The position numbers and the translations under genes are program-made. The notes beneath the pieces were generated by a model. That model searched no databases. It saw only the letters and a program-made list of their open reading frames with translations, and was not told the origin of the DNA. Source: Psychrobacter cibarius (GTDB lineage Bacteria > Pseudomonadota > Gammaproteobacteria > Pseudomonadales > Moraxellaceae). Taken from it: 64,000 bases of DNA. Positions 44,675 to 52,895 of this stretch are shown here, piece after piece (the first letter of the stretch is position 1; every line of letters begins with the position of its first letter). The stretch lies in the NCBI GenBank assembly GCA_030686115.1, contig CP131612.1, positions 1,984,001-2,048,000 of the forward strand, given 5' to 3'.

Positions 44675-45448
44675 CTAAAATCCTCTAGCATTATCACTAG
44701 TAGCGGTATAAAAGATATTGAAGGCACTATTAGCGCCAGTTTTGACAACTTTACCGTCTACCGTTGCACTGGCTTCGAAATTAACACCACCACCTGCACT
44801 TTCACCGCTAGCAATGTTCGGCAAGGTCAGTGAATGCACGACCACTTTCTTATTGGTAATGGGTGTCTCTGCTTTGGTTAATTTTGTACCCCGTGGTTTG
44901 ACCACTTCGCCCTCTGCAACGACTTTCGTTAAATCATCATAAATAATATCGAAATCTAATAATTGTGCCTGATCAAGTTTTGCTTGTCCGTTGACAACAG
45001 GAATACCAACAAGAGACTTGCTGCCACGGTGAATCATGCGATTATCGATAACTTTACCATTATCTAGCTTTCTGGCTTCTACAGCGACTGAATTGGTTCG
45101 AGCCATCAACATCACTTTATAACCTGGTACCACAACTTTACCTTTTCCATCAAAAATATCTGCGACCAATTCTGGTGCATTTTTCGCTTTATTGATGACT
45201 ACTCGAGCAGAGTTTTCAGAAACGGGATAGTCTTTGCCGTCAATCGTCAAATAACGAGTATCAGCATAACTGCTTTGCGTTTTCATGAGACCGTTTGTCA
45301 CAGAGTGATAAGTAGATACAGGCGTTGCGCTCGATGGTGACATCGTATTTTGACATCCTACAATCCCTAAAGATAACAGCGCAATAGATAAAACTGAAAA
45401 TTTAGATAATAGATTTTTGCTGAAACATGACTGAGTTGAACGTGACAT
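44675..45448 (-). CDS. Lipoprotein of unknown function in the iron region
   Basis: 257 residues with a lipoprotein signal (lipobox GIVGC, Cys32). The mature part is rich in Val, Lys and Thr and appears all-beta; no family recognised. A Fur-like box about 60 bases upstream and the divergent siderophore esterase gene suggest iron control. It ends 117 bases before the broken receptor on the same strand. Confidence 0.75.
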   Translation of the reverse strand: MSRSTQSCFSKNLLSKFSVLSIALLSLGIVGCQNTMSPSSATPVSTYHSVTNGLMKTQSSYADTRYLTIDGKDYPVSENSARVVINKAKNAPELVADIFDGKGKVVVPGYKVMLMARTNSVAVEARKLDNGKVIDNRMIHRGSKSLVGIPVVNGQAKLDQAQLLDFDIIYDDLTKVVAEGEVVKPRGTKLTKAETPITNKKVVVHSLTLPNIASGESAGGGVNFEASATVDGKVVKTGANSAFNIFYTATSDNARGF

Positions 45449-45506
45449 AATTTAATCTCATAAGAAGGATTTTTGTGAAATGCAGAACTACTAGAAAGAA
45501 ATTGTA

Positions 45507-45525
45507 ATTGATAACGATTATCATA
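45507..45525. promoter_or_regulatory. Fur-like box between lipoprotein and esterase genes
   Basis: Contains TTGATAACGATTATCA, a dyad near the Fur consensus GATAATGATAATCATTATC, about 60 bases from the lipoprotein start and 134 from the divergent esterase. A second partial dyad (TTACGATAATG) follows at 45536. Confidence 0.75.
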
Positions 45526-45658
45526 TGCATTATTATTACGATAATGTAACTAGTTGTCAATCCTTATCAAGGATATAAAATACATTTGTTAATTCTCTTA
45601 CAGTTTTCATATAAGCAATACTATGCTCAAGGCTTTTTGAATATGATAAAGGATAGGT

Positions 45659-46681
45659 ATGTCAAAATTTCAGACAAAACTTGCAATTATAACGATAACC
45701 ATAGCAGGAGTAATGATGTCACCAAGCTATGCTAAACCTGACTTGACCAAGACAGTAGATATGAGCTTATTGCATGCCAAAGATACCGGATATCGTTTCG
45801 TATATCATACCTTCATTACACCTGCACCAGAACTACCCTCCTATAGCGTAACAGATTCACAATTGAAAACGCTGCAAGCCTATGCAAAACCTCGTCATTA
45901 TCAAGTATGGTTAGCTATTCCTGAGCAAACAACCGATCATCAACTCTCTAACAATTCTGTAAAAACTCCTAGTAAAGTACTTTATATGCTTGATGGTAAT
46001 GCGGCTATTGATGATTTAGATACAGAAACGCTGCGCGCCTTATCCAAGTCTACGCCAAAAAAATCAGCGCCTGCTTTGGTCCTTATAGGTTACCAAATAC
46101 CTTATCGCTTTGATGTCGATGCCAGAGCGTATGACTATACACCACCCTTGCTAGCTAACACTGCAGATAACGGTGCTTTTCAAGAAGAAGGTAGAGAGCG
46201 ATTAAATGGCGGTGCAGAACACTTTTATGCGTTGATTGAAAAAGAAATTAAACCCTGGGTATATGAACAGTTGGGCGAGAAACCGAAGCAAGAAGCCATT
46301 TGGGGACACTCTTACGGTGGTTTGTTTGTATTGTATAATTTGTTCAAGCACCCTGAAGCTTATCAGCAGTACTTCAGTGCTGATCCTTCACTATGGTGGC
46401 AAGATGGAGAGATGATTAACTATTGGCAAGCGTATCAAAACCTTCCTGAAGCGCAACTTGCAGATATATCCAATAATAAACACAAACAGATACGACTCAC
46501 TTTTGGTCACTCTGCAGAGCAAACCACTATGCCAGTAGTAGCGCCCGCTCTGATGAGTAAAAAAGAATTCGCCAAGGAAGTCTGTGACCACTTTGAGAAG
46601 AGTTGTAGTTATCAGTTTTACAATCAATCACACGGAGAAGTATTTACAACCTCTCTATTGGAGAGCTTAAAACGTTTCTAA
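45659..46681 (+). CDS. Periplasmic alpha/beta hydrolase, probable siderophore esterase (IroE/BesA-like)
   Basis: 340 residues with a signal peptide (ending SYAKP near 26). The nucleophile elbow GHSYGG lies near residue 219, and the terminal His is in NQSHGEVF near 325; an acidic residue between them completes the triad. The size and layout match IroE/Fes-type esterases that cut triscatecholate siderophores. AAAGGA precedes the ATG, and a Fur-like box lies upstream. It fits the FepA-like receptor and catecholate-type ABC components nearby. Confidence 0.8.
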   Translation: MSKFQTKLAIITITIAGVMMSPSYAKPDLTKTVDMSLLHAKDTGYRFVYHTFITPAPELPSYSVTDSQLKTLQAYAKPRHYQVWLAIPEQTTDHQLSNNSVKTPSKVLYMLDGNAAIDDLDTETLRALSKSTPKKSAPALVLIGYQIPYRFDVDARAYDYTPPLLANTADNGAFQEEGRERLNGGAEHFYALIEKEIKPWVYEQLGEKPKQEAIWGHSYGGLFVLYNLFKHPEAYQQYFSADPSLWWQDGEMINYWQAYQNLPEAQLADISNNKHKQIRLTFGHSAEQTTMPVVAPALMSKKEFAKEVCDHFEKSCSYQFYNQSHGEVFTTSLLESLKRF

Positions 46682-47054
46682 GACTGACTTTTAATAGAAA
46701 AACTGTAGGCTTATTCTTATTGATCTATAGCAGATATTTTAAAACCTATACTTTAAGACTCTTCAACTCCCCCTATCAATTGGAATGATACCTATTTCTT
46801 AAAAAATCATTACCTTAATAATTATGGTTTAGACCTCCTAGCGATGAGTGATTTTAAGATTGAGTATGTTCAAGATACATTTAGCACTCAGACCTTATCT
46901 ACTAGATAAAAAAACCTCGCTAGGTTACCCAAGCAAGGCGGGAGAGAAAGGTTGTTATGATATTTATGTTTATTATTATCTTATTTGTATTTAATAATAG
47001 CGGGATTGATTATATTGAAAGCCAACTCTGCTAAATAGCTCCTAGTTTTCATTA
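46682..47054. other. 373-bp intergenic region between convergent esterase and exbD genes
   Basis: No gene visible. A modest dyad around 46915-46945 (CCTCGC .. GCAAGGCGGG) may be a weak terminator; its pairing is imperfect. Confidence 0.4.
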
Positions 47055-47456
47055 CTATTCATTTACAAAGGCTATTTTGCTCAGCCCTGCTTGACTGGCT
47101 ACCGCCAGTACCTGCGCCACCGTCTCATATCTACTTTCTTTATCTGCTCTTAATAGCACGGAAGGGTCTTTACCAGCTCCACTTTGCTGTTGTAGACGCA
47201 CCCCTAGTTCTTCCATACTAATAGGATCGCTATCCCAGAAAATACCAGCATCTTTATCTATACTAATTTGGATTGCTTCAGGTGGCTGCTCATTGATTAG
47301 CGCACTGGTTTTGGGTAAATCGAGCGGTACTGTTGGATTCAAAACAGTCGCTGTCAATAAAAAGATAATCATCAATACCAACATGATATCAATCAGTGGA
47401 ATGAGGTTCATCTCATTCATACTTTGGACGTTATCATCACTTAACTGAAATGCCAT
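47055..47456 (-). CDS. exbD: Energy-transducing protein ExbD
   Basis: 133 residues. The single membrane helix (about 18-40) holds the essential Asp in NLIPLIDIMLVLMIIFLL, followed by a periplasmic domain. ExbD with ExbB uses the proton gradient to drive TonB. Last gene of the tonB-exbB-exbD set, separated from exbB by a 108-bp repeat element. Confidence 0.92.
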   Translation of the reverse strand: MAFQLSDDNVQSMNEMNLIPLIDIMLVLMIIFLLTATVLNPTVPLDLPKTSALINEQPPEAIQISIDKDAGIFWDSDPISMEELGVRLQQQSGAGKDPSVLLRADKESRYETVAQVLAVASQAGLSKIAFVNE

Positions 47457-47545
47457 AATATTCTCTATCGTGTGTCAGTCTTATACAAAATCATAAACTT
47501 TTGCTTTAAAAAAGCCATCCAGCGCTGGCATTTACAACAACTTTA

Positions 47546-47653
47546 TATAGTCAAGGAATTTTAGAAACGCTACAAGGCGACCGACCGCAGATAGTACACT
47601 GAGTACATTTAGGGCGGGCAACACCGTATCGGTTTAAAAGTGCTCTGACTATA
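47546..47653 (-). mobile_element. 108-bp repeat element, copy C (diverged, between exbB and exbD)
   Basis: Same length and end motif as copies A and B (TATAGTC ... GACTATA). TACAAGG at offset 25 and ACACCGTATC at offset 75 are at the same positions as in copy A, while most other bases differ, yet a central GTAC/GTAC dyad replaces the CTAC/GTAG stem. It begins 17 bases after the exbB stop codon. Confidence 0.75.
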
Positions 47654-47670
47654 AATAAAATCTAGCAATG

Positions 47671-48360
47671 CTACTGTTGGTAAGCCTCTTGTGTATCAGT
47701 ATGAATACTACTATTGCTATGAGCACTCTTACTAAAAGTGACATTAGTGGTTATGCCTTGCTTTTCAGCTACATTATGAGGCTCCATTGAAGGTTGCATT
47801 GCTGCTAAATCAACAGACTGCGCCAATAAATCATGGGCTCTATCATTGGCATGGTACATTACCCGTCGATTGATACGTACGGCAAGGTTATAAAACACCA
47901 CTGCTGGAATTGCGACGGCAATACCGAGACCTGTCATAATGAGCGCCTCGCCAACTGGTCCTGCCACTTGTCCAAGTCCTGCTTGCCCACTGGTACCGAT
48001 ATTATGTAACGCGTGAAAAATACCCCACACTGTACCAAATAACCCAATAAATGGCGCGATCGCTGCAGTGGTACCTAAAATAGGTAGGCCGCGTTCGCTA
48101 GCAAAACGGTAACGCCCGATATGCTTTAATAATGCTTGCTCAATGACTAATCGATGCATAGCAGCATCAGAGTTAATCACAGCTGAACGCTTCATCTCAA
48201 CCTGCTGACTCAAATCATCAGCAACACAGGCGGCCAATTTTCGGCTTTGTAATATACGAATAATACCAGTTACCCAAGAGAGCACCGATAAGACCAATAG
48301 CAAGAAAAACAAGCTTTTGGTCACCAAATCGCTGTATTGCCAGTAGCTTGTAAAATTCAT
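47671..48360 (-). CDS. exbB: Energy-transducing protein ExbB
   Basis: 229 residues with three membrane helices (about 14-33, 100-125, 143-170) of the MotA/TolQ/ExbB fold; the PFIGLFGTVWGI and GEALIMTGLGIAVAIPAVV signatures are present. A 55-residue hydrophilic C-terminal tail is longer than usual. Partner of ExbD and TonB. Confidence 0.92.
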   Translation of the reverse strand: MNFTSYWQYSDLVTKSLFFLLLVLSVLSWVTGIIRILQSRKLAACVADDLSQQVEMKRSAVINSDAAMHRLVIEQALLKHIGRYRFASERGLPILGTTAAIAPFIGLFGTVWGIFHALHNIGTSGQAGLGQVAGPVGEALIMTGLGIAVAIPAVVFYNLAVRINRRVMYHANDRAHDLLAQSVDLAAMQPSMEPHNVAEKQGITTNVTFSKSAHSNSSIHTDTQEAYQQ

Positions 48361-48483
48361 ATCAGACTCCTTAATATGTTATGCAATCATATGAGTTTGT
48401 TGCGAGTACCGCATATCCACTTATCATGAAAAATCATCAGTAATGATGCTCTAAAAATAATAGGCTCGTTAAATAACTAAATT

Positions 48484-49440
48484 TTATGGTGCTGCATAAC
48501 TGATAGGTAAAGTTACATTACCCACCACTGGTACGCCATTTTTCGTAAAGGGTTTAAATTTACCAGAAAGTACTTGTTGTTGAGCATCCCTATCGAGTGC
48601 GGCGTTGCCAGAAGATTGCGCTAAGCTCACATTATCTATGCTGCCTTGCTTATTAACTTGTAGTACCAAGACAACTCTAAAGGTTTCCCCTGATCTAGCA
48701 CCTCGTCTGGCACGAGCAGGAAAACTAAAACTCGGTGCTGATGCCCAGTTAGCGTTGGTCGCAGTGAAATTGACTGGTGTATTACTTGCAGCAGCAGCTT
48801 GTTGATTAGCTTTCTCACGAGTCGCGGCTTCAGCTTTTGCACGGGCGGCTTGTGCAGCTTTGGCATCGGATACGGCTTGCGCTTCACGATCTGCCTTTGC
48901 TTTGGTATCCGCTGCAGCCTGAGCCTCGCGCATAGCTTTAGCATGCGTTTGTTGATTAGCCTTTTCAGTCTGTGCTGCCAATATTTTACGTTCGTTATCG
49001 GCTGCTAAAGCGCTTGCTTGAGCTGCTGCGTCTGATTCTTGTGATTTTATTGGTTGTTTGATGACAGGCTTGCTCTCTACTATTTTTGTTGTCGTAGTAT
49101 CTGGCTTAGTATCAACCTGAGGCTTTGGTTTCTCCTTCCTCACAACTGGTTGCACTGCTTTTTTTGGCTCTGGTTTTGCCTCAGGTACGCTAACAGATTG
49201 TGGTTTAGGCGCTTTAATAGGTTCGACTTCTGCGACTGCCATCACTGGCTCTGCAATTGTCGTAACTTCTGACACAAACTGTATTTCTATAGGCGGTGTT
49301 ATTTCAAGTGGCTTAATAGTAATCACAGGGGTTTTGACCATCACCAATACGATTGCTGTCAGCAAATGTAATGCGACAACACAACCCATAACTGTGGATG
49401 TTAATTTAACTGATGGCATATTGAAACTTGTTGAACCCAT
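48484..49440 (-). CDS. tonB: TonB protein
   Basis: 318 residues. One N-terminal membrane anchor (about 12-34), a Pro/Lys/Glu-rich spacer, an Ala/Lys/Glu-rich helical segment of about 70 residues reminiscent of TolA, and the TonB C-terminal domain (about 235-316) with SGETFRVVLVLQVNKQGSI and FKPFTKNG. It transmits energy to outer-membrane siderophore receptors. A Fur-like box lies 50 bases upstream. Confidence 0.9.
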   Translation of the reverse strand: MGSTSFNMPSVKLTSTVMGCVVALHLLTAIVLVMVKTPVITIKPLEITPPIEIQFVSEVTTIAEPVMAVAEVEPIKAPKPQSVSVPEAKPEPKKAVQPVVRKEKPKPQVDTKPDTTTTKIVESKPVIKQPIKSQESDAAAQASALAADNERKILAAQTEKANQQTHAKAMREAQAAADTKAKADREAQAVSDAKAAQAARAKAEAATREKANQQAAAASNTPVNFTATNANWASAPSFSFPARARRGARSGETFRVVLVLQVNKQGSIDNVSLAQSSGNAALDRDAQQQVLSGKFKPFTKNGVPVVGNVTLPISYAAP

Positions 49441-49489
49441 AACAGCCTAATAATTTTATTAAACAAAATGTAATAGCAATGTTAATGCA

Positions 49490-49508
49490 AATGATAACTA
49501 TTATCAAT
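49490..49508. promoter_or_regulatory. Fur-like box upstream of tonB
   Basis: AATGATAACTATTATCAAT, a near-perfect dyad close to the Fur consensus, 50-68 bases before the tonB start. Confidence 0.8.
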
Positions 49509-49662
49509 AAATTTAATAACTATCTTTTAAATATTTATTCCCGCTTACAAAGCACCCTCTCTCATCTTCATGTACTCAAGAAGAATTCTTCCTACCACTA
49601 AGTCACTACTGAAAATTCTCGCTAGAGCTAAATACCTCAGCCTATGAAGCTATAAAATCAAA

Positions 49663-49687
49663 AATGATAATAATTCTCATTATCATT
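49663..49687. promoter_or_regulatory. Fur-like box upstream of the siderophore-binding protein gene
   Basis: AATGATAATAATTCTCATTA followed by TCATT: a dyad with GATAAT and ATTATC arms, matching two overlapping Fur sites, about 225 bases before the gene start. Confidence 0.78.
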
Positions 49688-49912
49688 GATAAATACTGTT
49701 AACTACTTTATGATAATCGCTGTTTACTCTTTTGAACTTTAAAAAAGTTCAAGTAAGCATTAATCCTGAAGTAGTCAATAGCCTTAAAGACAAATTAAAT
49801 GGCGAAGAGCGCCGTTATGAATACTGCTATGCAGCCTCTTTACTAACCATCCCATATTTTGCAGTCATTTGATTAATCAACTTTCTATAACTTGTAATAT
49901 AATGAGTTACCT

Positions 49913-50956
49913 ATGTTTACTAATTTACTCTCTATACCAGTGCCCGTATTCAAACGTCCTTTATTAACAACTATGATGGCAACATTAATAGCTACCGCCA
50001 GCTTGACAGGCTGTACCTCACCCGACTCTAGCGATTCTGAAACTGCAACGATTACAACAGAGAATGAAACGGCAGATACCGTATCGAATGCTACGAATAA
50101 TGGCGAATCTACCACTAGTATAAAAATTGATACTGCAAAAGGTGAGATAAGCTTACCAGTTAATCCGTCACCCATTGCAGTATATGACATGACGTTAATG
50201 CAAGATTTAGCGGCTCTTGAAGTACCTATTCAAGGTATGCCAAGCAATATGTTGTTAGACAATCTGCAAGCAAAAAATCAACCGGAGCCAAAAGAAGTAG
50301 GTACATTGTTTGAACCGGATCTTGAAGCCTTGAATGCACTACAACCACAGGCAATATTGATTGGGAGTCGCACTGCTAAAAAATATGATGAATTAGCAAG
50401 TATTGCTCCTACTCTTGATATGAGTGTCGATACTGCCGATATTTATGAATCGAGCAAACGTCGCTTGTCTGACTTAGGCGCTTTATTCGGTAAAAGCGAG
50501 CAAGCGGCAAAACTACAAGGTGACATCGATGGTCTGTTAGCAGAAACCAAAGCTGCCACCAAAGATAAAGGTAAAGGCTTAGTGGTCATGGTCAATGGCA
50601 ATAAAATGTCCGTATATGGTACTGAGTCACGCTATGGTTTTATTCATACCGTACTTAATATCCCAATAGCAGATAATCAAATTAAAGATGGTAATCACGG
50701 TCAGCCAATCTCGTTTGAATACATACAAAAAACCAATCCAGACTGGTTATTCGTCGTCGATCGCAGTGCTGCCATTGGTGAAGATGGTGCTGGTGCCAAA
50801 GCCGTATTGGACAATCCACTGGTCGCGCAAACCAACGCATGGAGTAACAATCAAGTGGTCTATCTTAGCCCAGACTCATACCTTGCCTTTGGCGGTTATT
50901 ATCAATGGATGCAGGATTTGACGACCATTAAAGAGGCTTTTGCTAACGCTAAATAA
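49913..50956 (+). CDS. Siderophore ABC transporter substrate-binding lipoprotein (FatB/CeuE/YclQ type)
   Basis: 347 residues. Lipoprotein signal with LTGC (Cys34), a Thr/Asn/Asp-rich linker, then a class III periplasmic binding domain: EVGTLFEPDLEALNALQPQA, QAILIGSRTAKKYDEL and PDWLFVVDRSAAIG. This is the FatB/CeuE group that binds catecholate or petrobactin-type ferric siderophores. It heads an operon in which both permease genes have decayed, while the ATPase remains. Confidence 0.85.
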   Translation: MFTNLLSIPVPVFKRPLLTTMMATLIATASLTGCTSPDSSDSETATITTENETADTVSNATNNGESTTSIKIDTAKGEISLPVNPSPIAVYDMTLMQDLAALEVPIQGMPSNMLLDNLQAKNQPEPKEVGTLFEPDLEALNALQPQAILIGSRTAKKYDELASIAPTLDMSVDTADIYESSKRRLSDLGALFGKSEQAAKLQGDIDGLLAETKAATKDKGKGLVVMVNGNKMSVYGTESRYGFIHTVLNIPIADNQIKDGNHGQPISFEYIQKTNPDWLFVVDRSAAIGEDGAGAKAVLDNPLVAQTNAWSNNQVVYLSPDSYLAFGGYYQWMQDLTTIKEAFANAK

Positions 50957-51073
50957 ATGATGCGTTAAATAAGTAATATGCTAAACAAGCAACATGTTAA
51001 ATAAGCGTCATTCGTTTTTAGGCAACTGTCATCACTGTCAGTTGCCAACCCTCACTTTAAGCCAGTAGCTGAT

Positions 51074-51768
51074 ATGCCATTATTTTCCTCTCGTGCGCAG
51101 ACCAGCGTCAAAGCCCGCCCTACTTTACCAGCCGCATCAACGAGTTGGCAAAAAAGCGCAAGCCGTGGTCTAAGTTCTAAAAATCGCCGTGCTTCTATAC
51201 CGCCGTGGGTCATCAACACGGGCAGCCTCATTATTATGGGGTCTTGTTTCGCAGCTTATCAGCCCTGATTGCCAGATTGATCAATCCTGATGATTTCGTC
51301 GTCGTGCAATCTGCCAGTTACGCACAATTCAATACAGTCAATCCTCAGCTGCTTGGTATCAGCATTGTTATCTGTGCCATTAGCGCACTGTTTATCTGGC
51401 GCTGGCGTTATCAATGTGACGTATTGATGCTTGGCAAATCACAAGCCATTAACCTCGGTATCAACTATCAACGCTTGGCATTTGGGCTATTAACGGTCAT
51501 TGCGGTATTGGTCGCCACGGCAACCTCATTGGTCGGTCCAGTGACCTTCTTTGGGCTGTTGGTTTGTGCGCTAACCAATCGTATCGCTCGGCATATGTAT
51601 CACAGCGAGCGTCTGATATTGGTCTGTTTGGTGGCGATGATTTGCTTGGTACTCGGTCAGACGATATTTGAGCAACTATTGGGCATGGCGGGTGTGCTAT
51701 CGGTCGTCATTGAATTGGCTGGTGGCTTGGTATTCTTAATATTAATTTTTATGACTCAGCGTCGTTAA
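51074..51768 (+). pseudogene. Collapsed FecCD-type siderophore permease genes
   Basis: The 5' part (from ATG 51074, about 45 codons) is a polar, Ser/Arg-rich leader such as precedes the first helix of some FatD/CeuB-type permeases. It then joins, out of frame near 51200-51250, the C-terminal part of a FatC/CeuC-type permease (GVLFRSLSALIARLINPDDF through SLVGPVTFFGLLVCALTNRI to the end at 51768). The operon type normally has two full permeases of about 320 residues; about 1.3 kb appears to be missing. No functional channel can be encoded here. Confidence 0.82.
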
Positions 51769-51868
51769 TATCGTGCTTATTTAATCATCACTGACCTAGT
51801 AGCCAATCATCTAAAAACCATTGATATAGTAATGAAAAATCAGATCCTTTGTAAAAATAAGAACCACT

Positions 51869-52639
51869 ATGATTAAACTCAATAACATCTCGCACCATAT
51901 TGGCAAACAGCAAATTCTTCATAACATTACGTTGTCGTTACCAAGCGCACAAGTGATTGCCCTGATTGGTCCCAATGGCGCAGGTAAATCTACTTTATTT
52001 TCGGTCATGGCACGCTTGCAACCGCTACAGTCGGGACAGGTCAGTTTCGCTGTAGATAATGAGGAACGTGATATTGTTAGTTGTCATGCGCGAACCTTGT
52101 CCAAAACTGTGGCGATGCTTGGACAAGACAACCAAGTACAAGGACGACTTCGCGTGCATGAGCTGCTGATGTTTGGGCGTTATCCTTATCATCAAGGGCA
52201 ACCGACGGCTGATGATCAGCAAAAAGTGCAAGAAATTATCGAACGTTTTGAGCTTGCGCCGTTAGCCGAGCGTTTTTTATCGACACTATCAGGTGGTCAG
52301 CGTCAGCGAGTATTGATTGCGATGATTGTTTGCCAAGATACGCCTTACTTATTGCTCGATGAGCCGCTCAATAATTTAGATATGTATCATGCTGGTCGCC
52401 TGATGCGTGAGCTGCGCGAATTGAGTCATAGCCAGCAAAAAACCGTGGTCATTGTGCTGCACGATATCAATCAAGCTGCGCAGTTCGCCGATACCGTGGT
52501 CACTATGAAAGAGGGTCAGGTAATGGCTGTCGGTCAACCTGCAGAGGTCATCACCCAAACAACCATGAAGGATCTGTATAACGTCGATGTTACCGTACTC
52601 AATCATCAAGGTCGCCCAGTGATTGTCGATAGCTTATAA
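51869..52639 (+). CDS. Siderophore ABC transporter ATP-binding protein (FatE/CeuD/YclP type)
   Basis: 256 residues, intact: Walker A GPNGAGKST, signature LSGGQRQRVLIAM, Walker B YLLLDEPLNNLD and switch His in VLHDINQAAQFAD. It belongs to the Fe-siderophore group with the binding protein upstream. Its permease partner is missing in this operon, so it must work with another permease or be non-functional. Confidence 0.9.
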   Translation: MIKLNNISHHIGKQQILHNITLSLPSAQVIALIGPNGAGKSTLFSVMARLQPLQSGQVSFAVDNEERDIVSCHARTLSKTVAMLGQDNQVQGRLRVHELLMFGRYPYHQGQPTADDQQKVQEIIERFELAPLAERFLSTLSGGQRQRVLIAMIVCQDTPYLLLDEPLNNLDMYHAGRLMRELRELSHSQQKTVVIVLHDINQAAQFADTVVTMKEGQVMAVGQPAEVITQTTMKDLYNVDVTVLNHQGRPVIVDSL

Positions 52640-52833
52640 CCTGCTGTCTAATAAATTAAAAAGATGAATCCATATAAGAAATGCTGTTCATAAAATATAG
52701 GTAATATTTTAATAGAAATGACTGTTAACTATTTTTTCAACCAAATTCAATTAAGAACTACAAGATGATGGCTATGTGTTATCTGTTTTAATGATTGTTT
52801 GTAAGATCATAAGTAAGATTGGTTGTACAAATC

Positions 52834-52864
52834 AAAAGGTCTGAACAATTAGTTCAGACCTTTT
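52834..52864. terminator. Bidirectional terminator between ATPase and receptor genes
   Basis: AAAAGGTCTGAAC pairs with GTTCAGACCTTTT around a 5-base loop, with A and T runs on both sides, so it can stop transcription from either convergent gene. Confidence 0.92.
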
Positions 52865-52895
52865 TGCGTCCTAAAGAAAATACTATATCTAAAGA

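Larger units (their letters stand above)
49441..49912. other. Divergent intergenic region between tonB and the siderophore-binding gene
   Basis: Besides Fur-like boxes at 49490-49508 and 49663-49687 the stretch holds no credible gene. The two boxes sit near opposite ends of the stretch and probably serve the two divergent promoters separately. Confidence 0.6.
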
